Source: Diphasiastrum complanatum
Taxonomy: Eukaryota > Streptophyta > Lycopodiopsida > Lycopodiales > Lycopodiaceae
Length of the DNA: 64,000 bases
Reading direction: 5' to 3'
Assembly (NCBI GenBank): GCA_029204225.1
Contig: CM055102.1
Location: 31,676,607-31,740,606 of the forward strand
Positions 50,474-61,319 of this stretch are shown piece after piece. The translations under genes and the position numbers were made by a program. A model generated the notes under the pieces. The model saw nothing but the letters and a program-made list of their open reading frames with translations. It had not been told where the DNA came from and searched no databases. Each line of letters begins with the position of its first letter. Positions within the stretch are counted from its first letter, which is position 1.

Positions 50474-50670
50474 GTGGAAGATTAATCTAGGTGATAGTAA
50501 TAACTATCAGTGACTTAAGAATGAAAATACTAATGCAACTTACAGAACAAGAAAACAATTATCCTATCGGCTAGCTTATCAGACTATAAAAATAGTTCTG
50601 AGATAAAACCGGTTAAGAAATCAGATGAATTCTAATATCAATCCTCTAAAGAATCAAAGAACAGCAAACT

Positions 50671-50685
50671 GGGGCTCTGATACCA
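50671..50685 (-). other. Primer-binding site of copia III
   Basis: TGGTATCAGAGCCCC on the minus strand, a good match to the initiator-Met tRNA site. Confidence 0.9.
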
Positions 50686-51590
50686 TGCTGGGGAAATTGA
50701 GCGATTCCCTCAGTGCATGCACTATTGGTAACAGTAATAAATTTGGAGCTTTAATGCGCGGTAGTAGCGGAAGCAAGAGCAGACAATCAGACAAAGCAAT
50801 CAGAAAGTCGGACAGAAGGTCAAAAGCATGCAATATTGACATAAAATCTAAACGTAGAACTAGACAATAATTTATTCAGATTAAGTATAATGAAATACAA
50901 GTTAGATAATGCTGGTAATCACAAGACTATAGCGGAACGCGTGCTCACAAAACTAACTACGATCTGTAACAGCTATGAGCTTATACTGACAATCCGTCTG
51001 AAAGAAAGAATCAATGCACGAAGGCATCTACAATGTCCGTATCTGATAAGCTAGCATCTCAACGTCAATGTGCGCTTGAGCGTATGAATAATCAGCTTAG
51101 ATGATTTGGTTCATCTATTGTATGTGTCTTAATAGATTACAATAGTTATATATTTTACATTTGTGCAGATGAGTGTATAAAGGATGGCGTGGAGCCGTTG
51201 TGCCGTTAGGAAGAAGATTGTGGTTGTTGTCATTGTCAAGTTGGTTGTGCAGTACAGGAGATGACGAGCATGAGGAGGCTCGATAAGTCGATCTTCCTGA
51301 TATGTTGGATAAGTATTCTCCGATAAGTTGGTCAACTCCGACAAGTTGGTCTTTTTCTCTCGCTTGTCTTCAGTAGTTGAGCTGCGCGATAATGCATGTA
51401 AATATGCAGCAATGAATGGAACCGGATTAACATGAGATTTAGGAGAGTAGAGGAGATAAATCCAATAGGCTACGATGCATATTAAAGGCCTATTTTTCCA
51501 TATATAAGCAAAATATTTTGCACAGTGTAAGTATAAGAAAAAGCAAAATATAACCCTTCTACGTGAAAGACAAAACCTAATAATCAAAAT
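50686..51590 (-). repeat. Presumed 5' LTR of copia III
   Basis: The inner end (CCCCAGCA on the minus strand) is fixed by the PBS. The outer end is not fixed. No 3' LTR was found, so the 44-kb end of this element is truncated. Confidence 0.55.
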
Positions 51591-51599
51591 TTACATCAT

Positions 51600-52030
51600 G
51601 TCAAAATTTTAAAGCTTTCCTCCTATTAGGATTGTATTAGAAAAAACAAAATCTTTTTACAATTTATAAATTTTGAAACATAGCCCTTAATTGTACATTT
51701 TTCATGAAAGTTACAAATAACATAAGCTTTTCAATTTGGGAAAAAATGAATAATGTCATTGCAAGTAAAGGTTGACTCTTGGACCACAACACATGTTGCC
51801 TACTCTACAATTTTACATTTAGTCATGTATTGCCAATTAATTTTTGTGTAAAAGCTTTCTTTTGTAGTGTGACCTTGTACTTCTTCAATACATTCATTCG
51901 TGTTTATGCAATGCATTTATTTGTGGACAAAAGCCTTTATGTTTGGAGGTCTTAAAGATATTCAAGGGCTCCAATATTAGTGTTCAAAAAGTTTCATGAA
52001 TCACATCATAAATTAGAGGCACTTCTGACA
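51600..52030. other. AT-rich, nothing recognised
   Basis: No coding motif, repeat unit or element end that I can support. Confidence 0.4.
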
Positions 52031-52058
52031 TGGAGTCATAAATGGTACCCACCTTTGG

Positions 52059-52127
<69 letters not shown>

Positions 52128-52375
52128 TTGGTCCCCAAACTTGGGGACATAAGAAAGAAAGAGACATCGTATGTGGTGAGAGGGAAAGGGTGGATTGGGT
52201 CACAGATGATCCCCACTCTTCTAGAGAAAGAAAGGGTGGATTGGAATTTGGGTCATAGATGGTCCCCATTCTTTTAGAGAGAGAAACGATGGCCTCAGTC
52301 ATAGACGGTCCCCACTCTTCTAAAGAAAAAAAGGGTTGACTTTGGTCGAGGGTGGTCCCCATTTTTAAAGATGTT
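52031..52375. repeat. GA microsatellite plus about 58-bp minisatellite
   Basis: A GA run at 52061-52124. From 52031 to 52375 the phrase GGGTCA.AGATGGTCCCCA-CTCTTCTAGAGA recurs four to five times at about 55-60 bp spacing. In the minus-strand frame it reads as repeats of SLEEWGPSMT-type words, which I take to be a by-product. Confidence 0.75.
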
Positions 52376-52761
52376 GAATTAAACTTGCCATTTTGGTTGG
52401 CATTACTCATCCTTTAAGTAACTCAATGATTTTTCTGGTGACCCTTTCGCTAGGAATCATATCATAAAAATAGGTCATCCTTAGTGTGGCATCCAAAGTT
52501 TTGTTGGCTTTAGATTCAAGCCCCTCTTGGAAACCAAGATGCTATTGTTCATTATATATTTTGGAAAATCCATTTCAACCCCAAGGACATTGAAGATCTT
52601 CCAAAACTCGAGGGCCAACAATAGGATGGCACATGAGCTCTTTTGTCACATCTCTTTTAAGTTGGCTAGTTGTTTTGTCCCATCCACATGCAAAACAACT
52701 ACTTTTTTTCACCATAATATTTGTGTTTTGTCTTGCTCTACACTTGAATGAGAGGAAATAA

Positions 52762-52861
52762 CATTTTATGAGACTTCATTAATCTCATCTAAGAGTAGGT
52801 CCCCATTGAAATAATATCTTATGAGACTTCATTATCTCATGTAAGAGTAGGTCCCCATTGA
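52762..52861. repeat. Tandem duplication, about 50-bp unit
   Basis: TATGAGACTTCATTA.TCTCA with TAAGAGTAGGTCCCCATTGA occurs twice in direct succession with few differences. Confidence 0.85.
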
Positions 52862-53126
52862 CCAAAGGATCCCTTTGAAATTTGGTGTGTGATTGCATAC
52901 ATGAGTCCATCTTGAGGGTAAGTCAAGGACCCTCGTCAAATGATAGTCCATGAAAACATGGGTACAAGTGTTTCATCATCGGTTCTAGTACATCATAAAT
53001 TAAAGATAGAAATAATTTGACTAGTAGAGAGGGCAAGGGGATAGGCTCTAAGTGTCTAGGGCATGGCTGCTATGGGGCATGCCAACCATATTGGAACCTT
53101 TTGACGACATCAAGTCCATGGTCACT

Positions 53127-53130
<4 letters not shown>

Positions 53131-53175
<45 letters not shown>
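53131..53175. repeat. (AG)n microsatellite
   Basis: Pure run, directly visible. Confidence 0.97.
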
Positions 53176-53177
<2 letters not shown>

Positions 53178-53527
53178 ACAAATGACAAGCCACATCAAGG
53201 CCAGCACAAGGAAAGGGAACTAGGGTCCCACCTATACTAGCACACGAATCAACAACACACATATCATATGGTTTGACACAATGCTAACTGAAATTTTTTT
53301 GGAACTTGCAATTGGCTGTATCAAAAATAAAAAATATCTCAATAGTTGGACCCACTCAATTGGTACTACTTGATTTGGTATTTTGATATCGGCGGCAGGC
53401 CCCACACCAATGCTCGCCTACTAAAAAACCCTCTACTTTTAAAATTTGTAGGTTTGTTAAAAGTCGGGCTAAAAAAACCTATTGGTCCTAGTTTTAACAC
53501 TTAAATAACAATGTTTCATTGGAAGAG

Positions 53528-53530
<3 letters not shown>

Positions 53531-53579
<49 letters not shown>
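53531..53579. repeat. (GA)n microsatellite
   Basis: Pure run, directly visible. Confidence 0.97.
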
Positions 53580-53582
<3 letters not shown>

Positions 53583-53824
53583 TTGAAGGGCCCGTGGGCC
53601 GCAAAAGCCTGAAGGCTGCATTGAGGCCCTTGCTTAGTTGTAGCTTGTAGGCCTAATGACATTTTTTAGCAAATTAAAAACTATAAGCTTTTTTCAACAG
53701 GTTAAAAAAGTATTAGCCTTTTAGATTACCTACAACTATAAATTTAGTAGGTGAATATCAGTGTTGAGCGGGTATATAGGATCACGGCTGGTATCAATAA
53801 TGGATATCAACATGGTATCAAAAA

Positions 53825-53890
53825 ACCGACCCGACTAGTATATGAATTGGAGAACATGGTATTAGAAATTCATATACTAGTCGGGTCGGT
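53825..53890. repeat. Perfect 24-bp inverted repeat, 18-nt loop
   Basis: Arms 53825-53848 and 53867-53890 (ACCGACCCGACTAGTATATG and on) are exactly complementary. The loop is GGAGAACATGGTATTAGA. It could form a stable hairpin. Origin not known. Confidence 0.93.
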
Positions 53891-53989
53891 TGGCGTAGCG
53901 TGAGATAATTTGAAACAGAGAGATGCTGGCAGCGCATGCTAGAACATAATTGGAGCAGCGTAGGGTATGGCTGGAACAGGTGAGTTGGT

Positions 53990-54190
53990 GAGAGAGAGAG
54001 AATGGCACAGGTGAGAGAGTGGAGAGATTGGAATTGAGAGAGCAGAGAGAGTTGAGAGAGAGAGATGAGAGGTGAGAGCGGAGAGGGATGTGAGAGAGCA
54101 GAGAGAGTTGACAGAGATAGAGAGATGAGAGGTGAGAGCAGAGTGGGAGAGAGAGATGAGAGGTGAGAGGTGAGAGCAAAGAGGGAGCAT

Positions 54191-54234
<44 letters not shown>
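53990..54234. repeat. GA-rich degenerate repeat upstream of UNC93-like gene
   Basis: Imperfect units such as GAGAGATGAGAGGTGAGAGC alternate, then a pure GA run at 54194-54234, about 370 bp before the UNC93-like start codon. GA tracts in plant promoters can bind BBR/BPC GAGA-binding proteins; here that is only a possibility. Confidence 0.8.
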
Positions 54235-54236
<2 letters not shown>

Positions 54237-54270
54237 CGAGACATTGAGCGATTTTTGAATTTTAGGGCTT

Positions 54271-54286
54271 TTTAGGGTTAGGGTCT
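54271..54286 (+). promoter_or_regulatory. Telo-box-like motif
   Basis: TTTAGGGTTAGGGTC lies about 320 bp upstream of the UNC93-like ATG, with further TTTAGGGCTT copies on both sides. Telo-box motifs (AAACCCTAA) are known plant promoter elements. Function here is unproven. Confidence 0.45.
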
Positions 54287-54599
54287 TTAGGGCTTATGGA
54301 CCAAAAAAATAGCCATAAAGTGAGGTGTTAGACACTTGTTAGTGTTTGGGATGTAAATCACAGGACGCGTGGAGACTTAGCGACGGCAGCTCTACATGGT
54401 GTTGGATATTGCCAGGTGTTTAAAAGTACGACACGCTAAAATCGAAGTGGGCGCCGTGTAAATGTTTTTGTGGAGGGAGGATAGAGATGAAGTAGCGTAG
54501 CTTAAATGCAACTGCCGAGCTGGTGAGCAGACGACATCTCCAGGAACTGTCGTCGTCGGAGGAGGAGAGTCGAGAGAAAGAGCTCCAAGCTTCGAAGCC

Positions 54600-56081
54600 A
54601 TGGCCACACAAGAAGGAGCAGCAGCAGAAGGGAAAGGAAAAGGTGAATCAGGAGGAGTAGGAGGAAAGGGGTGGCTATGGCCCAGATACAACAGCCCCTT
54701 GGTGCAAGTATGCATCATCGGAGCAGTCTGCTTTTGCTGCCCAGGCATGTTCAACGTGCTTTCGGGATTGGGCGGAGGCGGGCAGGTGAGCGATCAAGCA
54801 GCCAACAACGCCCTCACAGCTCTCTACGCAACCTTTGCTGTGTTCGGGGTGCTTGGGGGTGGAATCTACAACCTCTTCGGCCCTCGCATCTGCCTCTTCT
54901 CCGGCTGCACTCTCTACATCCTCTACGTCGGCTCTTTTCTCAACTACAACCACACGCAGAATGAAGGATTCGTGGTGGCAGCGGGGGCGCTTCTCGGCGT
55001 GGGCGCCGGCCTCCTCTGGGCTGGCCAAGGCGCCATCGTCACATCGTATCCGCCCCCGCAGAGTAAAGGCCGCTACATTTCTATCTTCTGGTGCATCTTC
55101 AACTTCGGTGGGGTTTTTGGTAGCTTCGTGCCATTTGTGTTGAATTTTAACAGACAAGCTGGGTCTGTAAACGACGCCACCTATATTGCCTTCATGGTGA
55201 TCATGAGTCTCGGTGTGCTGCTCACACTCACTCTCGCCACCGCAGACAGGGTGGTGAGGGATGATGGCAGCCGAGTCGCCACTGTCAAATACTCCAACCC
55301 GCTGGCGGAGGGATGGGAGATTCTAAAGCTGTTTCGCAATCCGCGACTGCTGATGCTCTTCCCTGCTTGCTTTGCGAGCAATTTCTTTTACACATACCAA
55401 TTCAACAATGTGAATGGCTTGCTCTTCAACATTCGCACCAGAAGCTTCAACAACGTGTTCTACTGGGGAGCCCAGATGGCCGGATCACTCGCAATAGGCT
55501 TTATCCTCGATCGTAGCAACTCCAAAAGAAGAACTCGTGGCTTCATCGGCTTGTCAGTGATGGCGATCTTCACCACAGTAGTGTGGGGGGGAGCTTTGGC
55601 CAATCAGCTGCACTATTCGCGTCATAATCATCCGTCCAAGCTTTTGGATTTCAAAGACTCTGGATCAGCGTATGCAGGCCCATTTCTGCTCTATTTTATG
55701 TTCGGATTGCTTGATTCCATGTATCAGACTCTTTGTTACTGGATCATCGGCACTCTCTCGCAGGATAGTCAGTCCTTGAGCAGGTACAGCGGATTTTATA
55801 AAGGAGTTCAGAGCGCCGGGGGTGCCATAGCTTGGCAGGTCGACCAAAGGGGATTGCCCTTGCTGTGGGAGCTTTTGATAAACTGGATTCTGTTGACAAT
55901 CAGCTTTCCGCTGGTGGCTTTGGTGTTGAAAGATGTGAAGGAAGCTAGCACAGGAAAGGTGGAGATGGAAGGGATGATGGGCGCATTAGAGGTGGTGCCC
56001 AGACAAGCCAAGGACAAAGAAATTGACAAAGACAGGAATAACTTGCTAAAAGCTCAGCAAAACTCCTCCTTGGTAGCTTAG
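54600..56081 (+). CDS. UNC93-like membrane protein (major facilitator superfamily)
   Basis: An intact, intronless ORF of 493 codons. The first ATG is followed by a short hydrophilic Gly/Glu-rich head (residues 1-30). Then come about eleven hydrophobic spans: the first near 34-56 (VQVCIIGAVCFCCPGMFNVL) and others near 75-95, 100-120, 128-150, 165-185 and 195-215. A cytosolic-type loop at about 216-250 (DRVVRDDGSRVATVKYSNPL) and further spans lie to about 450, and the tail is charged. Family words include GPRICLFSGCTLYILYVGSF, GAGLLWAGQGAIVTSYPPPQ, KGRYISIFWCIFNFGG and RYSGFYKGVQSAGGAIAWQVD-type sequence, as in plant UNC93-like protein 1. In animals UNC-93 modulates a K+ channel; in plants a paralogue affects K+ and ABA responses. 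The substrate of this member is unknown. GC-richer than its surroundings, as expected for a conserved gene. Confidence 0.95.
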   Translation: MATQEGAAAEGKGKGESGGVGGKGWLWPRYNSPLVQVCIIGAVCFCCPGMFNVLSGLGGGGQVSDQAANNALTALYATFAVFGVLGGGIYNLFGPRICLFSGCTLYILYVGSFLNYNHTQNEGFVVAAGALLGVGAGLLWAGQGAIVTSYPPPQSKGRYISIFWCIFNFGGVFGSFVPFVLNFNRQAGSVNDATYIAFMVIMSLGVLLTLTLATADRVVRDDGSRVATVKYSNPLAEGWEILKLFRNPRLLMLFPACFASNFFYTYQFNNVNGLLFNIRTRSFNNVFYWGAQMAGSLAIGFILDRSNSKRRTRGFIGLSVMAIFTTVVWGGALANQLHYSRHNHPSKLLDFKDSGSAYAGPFLLYFMFGLLDSMYQTLCYWIIGTLSQDSQSLSRYSGFYKGVQSAGGAIAWQVDQRGLPLLWELLINWILLTISFPLVALVLKDVKEASTGKVEMEGMMGALEVVPRQAKDKEIDKDRNNLLKAQQNSSLVA

Positions 56082-56700
56082 CAAGTTAGCTGTAGAGGTC
56101 TCTACTATAATTATCAGAACAATTTTTTTACTCTGGAACTAAAGTAGTGTGGAAGAACAAGATAATTGGTGGGGCAGTTCACCAGATCTCTGCTCTGGAG
56201 CTGATGGATATGTTTAACTCAACCTCCAGGGTTTGAAACAGTATGTGCGTTTTCTGCGCATTGGACTTAAGTCTTGAATTCTGAAATCTGATCTTGGTAT
56301 GAAAAGAAACATGCCAATCAGCTTGGAATTGTATTTGATGAACTTGAGCAAACTATGCTAATTGTAATATGTAAACTCTTGAATTCGATGATCTAAAAGT
56401 TTGTGGCTGGACGCCGTAAAGCGGAAGATTGCTTGCCTGGATTGTTATGTGGGTTACTACCCTAGACCCGTATATATTTTTGACCTTGTTCCCTCTTTGA
56501 GCAGGAATTGACCAGCTACTTGAAGGAATTCTTAAGACTCTAGTAATATTTACCATGATCCATCTCCTATAATACAATTCACTGTCTTTATTGTGCTTGG
56601 AACAATGCATCCATTCTAACTCGTTCGCCTGGGCAATTGCAACTTGCAGAGCATTGCCAAACAAGACTAAAGGGGCTAGTGCTTATTCAGTTTCATGTTA

Positions 56701-56853
56701 TGCCACCGTAGTTCATTCCCTCCGACTCCTTGATAATTTTATGAATATCAGAGGTTTGCACGAGGAGGAAAAAACATAGCGCTCACTTATCACTGAATTC
56801 CTTGATAGTGCATAAAATTATCAAGGAGTCGGAGGGAATGAACTACGGTGGCA
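56701..56853. repeat. Perfect 43-bp inverted repeat with 67-nt loop
   Basis: Arms 56701-56743 and 56811-56853 (TGCCACCGTAGTTCATTCCC and on) are exact reverse complements. Pairing continues imperfectly for some 12-15 bp outside (CATGTTATGCC against CATAA.GTTGTGCC-type sequence). A transcript would form a long hairpin, like a young plant microRNA or inverted-repeat siRNA locus, or a foldback MITE. It lies about 620 bp after the UNC93-like stop, possibly beyond or within its 3' UTR. Confidence 0.93.
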
Positions 56854-57079
56854 CAACATAAACCTTGCAACTTCTAGCACCATAATCCAACTTCAACTGG
56901 ATGTATATCGGATTTATCTCTCTCCACTTAGTTCCTCTCTTTCAGTTTCTGACAACTTTGTTAGATTTCCTATAATCGTGTTCCAATGAAATAAGAATCA
57001 AATCAAATCCAGAGGGCTTTGTTTCTATTATTCCTGCAATTTCACCACCTCCAGGAGCATAATGTCCATCCAATTTTCT

Positions 57080-57150
57080 CTCTCGTAAGAATCTGTCATT
57101 CTCTCTCCTCTCTCCGGTGGAATGCACGTTCTCTCTCCTCTCTCTGGTGG
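57080..57150. repeat. Short tandem duplication
   Basis: TTCTCTCTCCTCTCTC.GGTGG followed by AATG occurs twice, about 30 bp apart. Confidence 0.75.
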
Positions 57151-57470
57151 AATGTGCAAGTGCTATGTGGCAGCCCGTCATTGGCTGTCCACATCCACAT
57201 TCCACCACAAACGTAAAAAAATTTGCGAAAAAAAGGGGCAAAAAACCGAAAAAAAAATACTGGTCCACGCGTACGGCCAAAAAACGAAAAAAAAAAAAAA
57301 ACATTCGTACAATGGCATTACGTAAGGGAAGGCCCGAAGCCCTCGTATATCTAGCTATTTCCATCATTGCAGGATCCTTGAGTTGGAATCCAAGCATTCT
57401 TCCAATTGGTTCCATTTATTTCCATTTGTCTTGATTGCAATGTATGAGAACGACATTTTATTAGGTGATG

Positions 57471-57729
57471 TGAAAATATGCGAACACCAGCTTAGGCCTA
57501 TATTGGAGGCCAAATTTGAGGGCCAACTTGCCAAATTGAGGGCTTCATAAGTGTGAATTCCAACAAGAAGTAGCGGGCCAAAATTTTTCCACTAATAACA
57601 GTCATTTACTTAGTTTAGAGGTCAATAACATTCATTTAGTTAGTTCAGAGGTTTCATGTGAAAGATCAATTGGATATTGGCACTTACAAATTCTCTTGGT
57701 GTATGAAACTTTAACATGGTATTAGAGCA
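57471..57729 (+). repeat. LTR-like fragment ending at a copia-type PBS
   Basis: A TGTGAAAATATGCG start is possible at 57471. The end AACA at about 57715 is followed by TGGTATTAGAGCATTAG, a copia-type primer site. Inside are two 30-bp imperfect repeats (AACA.TCATTTA.TTAGTT). No matching coding region follows; element T copy B begins about 570 bp downstream. Confidence 0.5.
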
Positions 57730-58287
57730 TTAGTTACTAGGCTTTCAAGGTTATTTAGGTAATTGCTATTTGTGCACGATCGAAGGTATGCCAAATTTAT
57801 TTTAGGTAATCAATTTGGTGTTTGTGCATTAGAGAAAATATGGGCCCAAAGAGGGCCCTATAAGGAATGCCATGTAGGAGAGAGAAAAATAACAATAAAG
57901 TTATTAAAATATCATTTTCTAACTTCTTTACGGATCTGCCTGCACAACTTTCCATGAAAATGAATGTACCTTACTTTAGTCACATCAAACTTCACTGGTG
58001 CTTAACCATAGTTAAAGTATAATTTTCGAAATGTCGAAATATCCCCTCCCAATAGTTGGGAACACTCAAAAATTTGAATTAGGAGTGACATTTAAAAAAC
58101 AAAATGCCCTACGCCATTTCTATCTCCAAGGTCAACGCCATATCCAACTCTGTTATTGTCGTTGTGCTGTTTGTTACTATACTATTGTACTGATGACAGA
58201 GCTTTATCATCTTCATGTGGATCTGTCACCAAAATATGCTCAGCTCAAGACAAGCAATTCACAGCAACCCAAATGTCAACTTCTGAT

Positions 58288-59970
58288 ATGATCCGATACA
58301 GGGAGGGAAAGCTAAAGCATGTAGATTTATGGTCATCAGGAACATTGTATCCTATTGATCCATATTCATTGCAACATCCGGATTTTCATTCGATGAGTCA
58401 ATTAAAAATCTATGTGTGTCATGGCAAAAATGGCCTTTTGGGTTACTGTGAAAATTTGATGCTTTATGAGAATGCACATTCAATGCAAAGAATACATTAT
58501 TTGGAAGAGAAATTAAGGAAAATATCAAAGGAGTGCGATAAAAAATCTACAAAGTTGAAAACTTTTTTGGAAGAAAATGAGATGTTAAAAAAGGAGATCC
58601 AAACGTTGAAATCTTATTTGAGTCATTTTACAACTAGTAATGATGAGATGAAAACTGCATTTCAATCCATGCGTATATCATATTTGTCTCTAGTCAAAGA
58701 TATTGATGTGCTCAACAAAAAGGTCAGAAACAACAAGAGAAAAAGATTGGTAACCAAGGATATATGTGATCTATCATCTAGATGAGCTTATCGAAAAAGA
58801 TGAATCCGTGCTTTCAAGTAAGTTATAGCTTATTTGGTTTAATATTGCTTGAACTTTTCAAATTCAATCATAATCACTAGTTCTGTTATTTATTAATTTC
58901 AACTTTCTATTGATTTGTTTATTGTGCTGCTATGAATACTATGATTGTCCTAATCTCTACTGACAGTTTTATGAATATTATGTTTGCAATGCAGATCAAC
59001 ATTGGTTGCTAAAGACCATTTGGCCGATGAGATTTTCATTGGAAACTCACTAGGTTCTATTTTGACTTCTAAACCTATGAAATTAATGTTAAAAAATACC
59101 AAAATGAAAAAGATGAAAGGCTTCAGTTACTGATAACATTATGAATGAAGTTGGAAAATATTGGACACTACATTGATTCAAGGGGCATGTGACTTTTCTA
59201 GCATCAATAGAGAAGCATATGCAACAATGTTTAAGATGATAAAGAGGCATTTGCACAGGTAAGTATTAAAAAGTTTCCAATCCCGCGACCATTTCATCTT
59301 TAAAAAAAAAGAGACATGTTAAACCAAGGTATGCAGACAATAGTTGATAATCCATCTCATATCAATGAAGTGTATCACTCAAAAGGAGAATGTTTAGCAT
59401 ATAACAATTCCAACAATTTATTTATTGACATTAATCAGTTACTAACATTCATCATAAATTTTTACAGTACTACAAATGAGAATGTCAATAACAAGTTGAT
59501 AGTTGTTCTCAAGTTAGATGAGTCTGAAATTATAAAAGGACAAAAAATGGAAATAGTCAGTCTTACGATCATGAATGGAGCACTTTCAAATTCAGAAGAC
59601 TAAGAAGGCCTCAACTTCAGTGTTCAATCAGAAATTGATATTTGGTGGTTGGCAGCTGTTTAGGTATAGTAGTTCCTTCACATATTCAATAGGGGTAATC
59701 TAATATGGATTTCATATGGAAAATCTTCTTTGTGTTAATATTGTTCTAAAACATTTGTTTGTTTCTCTTATAGGTGATGAAAGAAGACCATGACATGAAA
59801 GAAGACCATGACATTCTCTCATGGATATTTAATAGAACGTCATATCTTGCCACCATCAAAATTCACATGGATGGAGATCCACTCAGTATTCTTGAAATTG
59901 GCACTTTCAACTTCAGCTTCCAATTTTTCAACTTTATTTTGAAAATTTTGTATCCGAACTTCAAAAACCT
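58288..59970 (+). mobile_element. Element T copy B, 5' and middle part, broken
   Basis: Plus-strand blocks parallel copy A in order. VDLWSSGTLYPIDPYSLQHP and YVCHGKNGLLGYCENL (58318-58455) come first. Then a coiled coil (YLEEKLRKISKECDKKSTKL, LEENEMLKKEIQTLKSYLSH) and a basic patch (KVRNNKRKRLVTKDICDL) to 58785. After a gap: NEVYHSKGECLAYNNSNNLF, NKLIVVLKLDESEIIKGQKM, EIVSLTIM and WWLAA (59370-59660). Splice-like ends follow (CTGTTTAG|GTATAG and CTTATAG|GTGATG), then VMKEDHDMKEDHDILSWIFN with a 12-codon tandem duplication, to about 59890. There copy B breaks off before the DLK...PCLYC segment. Stops and frameshifts are present, but fewer than in copy A. Confidence 0.6.
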
Positions 59971-60845
59971 GGACATTGTTACAAAGATTAGCTATATTCT
60001 ATTTTTGTGGTGGCCCATGTTTAACAAACAATGTCAGAGAGATTGATCAAAGAGATATTTGATCTGAGAGAGAAAATGCCATAGAATAAGTAGCAAATCA
60101 TGATAGAGCATACACACGAGAAAAGCTAAACATGGGACCTTTTCTAAGACATGAATATTGGCCAATCATTTCTTGGAAAGGTTCTACACAAGAAACTTCC
60201 AATTTTGTTGCAATTGCCTTCCCCTGGGATATCCAACGAGCTGAATTGTAAAAGGTCACCGCAGTACTCAACATTGTCCATAAATCTAAGAATTGGCTAA
60301 AGATTCTTCTTAAACAATGGTATAGTCCATCTAGAGTAGTACTAACTCATCAATAGCACACGTGATCCAATGTCTTGCAGTTTGATGTTTGACCATAAAT
60401 CCATTGAGAGGATTGTTATGGATAATATACGTTCGGCATGAAGCTTTGCACCATTGATTTCAATGCATGGATTACCATGAGAATCAACAACTTTCACTTT
60501 CAACATATGTATCTCATGCCCATATTGTTTCTCAAAAAATTATATTCTTGTAGGTGGCCCAAGTTAGACAACCAATGTTAGAGAGACTTGTCATGTACTT
60601 TTAGTACATCAGTGTTTATCAACACATTAGAATATCCATTGTAAGATTTGTAGGCCCAAAAGGAGCTATTAGCCGTAAGAACAAGACTTTCCCTCAAGAT
60701 AGTTATATTTAGTTCAGTAAGAGCATTGTCTATAACTAGGCAAGAGACATAAACTTTTGGATCTTTTGGCTCATTTGCAAATGAGATGGCTCTAAGCTTG
60801 TAGTATGCACAATAACTATAACTACTGTGGCATTCTCATGAGATT
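59880..60845 (-). pseudogene. Unidentified minus-strand coding segments
   Basis: Sequence reading coherently on the minus strand. An 84-codon open frame lies at 60841-60578 (AYYKLRAISFANEPKDPKVY, VSCLVIDNALTELNITILRE). Next is KVVDSHGNPCIEINGAKLHA with ERILSITILSMDLWSNIKLQ (about 60510-60370), and then LYHCLRRIFSQFLDLWTMLS with further blocks to about 60120. A coiled coil ends it (NNVQVFEVRIQNFQNKVEKL; about 59990-59890). Stops separate the blocks. A 42-bp imperfect direct repeat (…GGGCCACC) occurs at about 60007-60047 and 60553-60595. No family recognised. It interrupts copy B. Confidence 0.4.
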
Positions 60846-61319
60846 AAATGTGATACGAAAAATTGAACTGAGTATCATATCAGAAATATTTTTGGTGCTT
60901 AAGCTTTGAAAATAGCAATGGCAAGGAGACCGAGATCTATAGTTGAGTCTATGATTCTTTACATTAAGAAAGATGATACTGATAACTGGAAGCCAACAAA
61001 ATATACGAAGAATTCATGGGTCTTGCTGCATCCATCATCAAAGGACAATTTTTGACAGAAGAAAAGGGCAAAGATAACATACAAATCTTATTGGAAAGCA
61101 AAAATTTAAGACAACTCCCAGAGGTTAGTCTATATCAGGAGTTGTAGTACAATATGCTTATATGCATTCAAAAATAAAAGTACAAGATATCAATCCTCAT
61201 GATCATAAAAAATGTAACTGTAAGTATATTAAAACATATGCACTTTACAACAATCTTAAGTGTTTTCTGATTGAAGCTCTTCAGATTATGATTTAAATTA
61301 TTCAACGTTTTTTTTTTTT

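Noticed and set aside
54675-55157. Antisense ORF of 160 codons inside the UNC93-like gene
   Set aside because: Shadow of the real, membrane-protein-coding frame.
56942-57415. Minus-strand ORF of 157 codons after the UNC93-like gene
   Set aside because: Phe runs come from an A-homopolymer region and ERREN repeats from a local duplication; no motif and no homologous segment seen.
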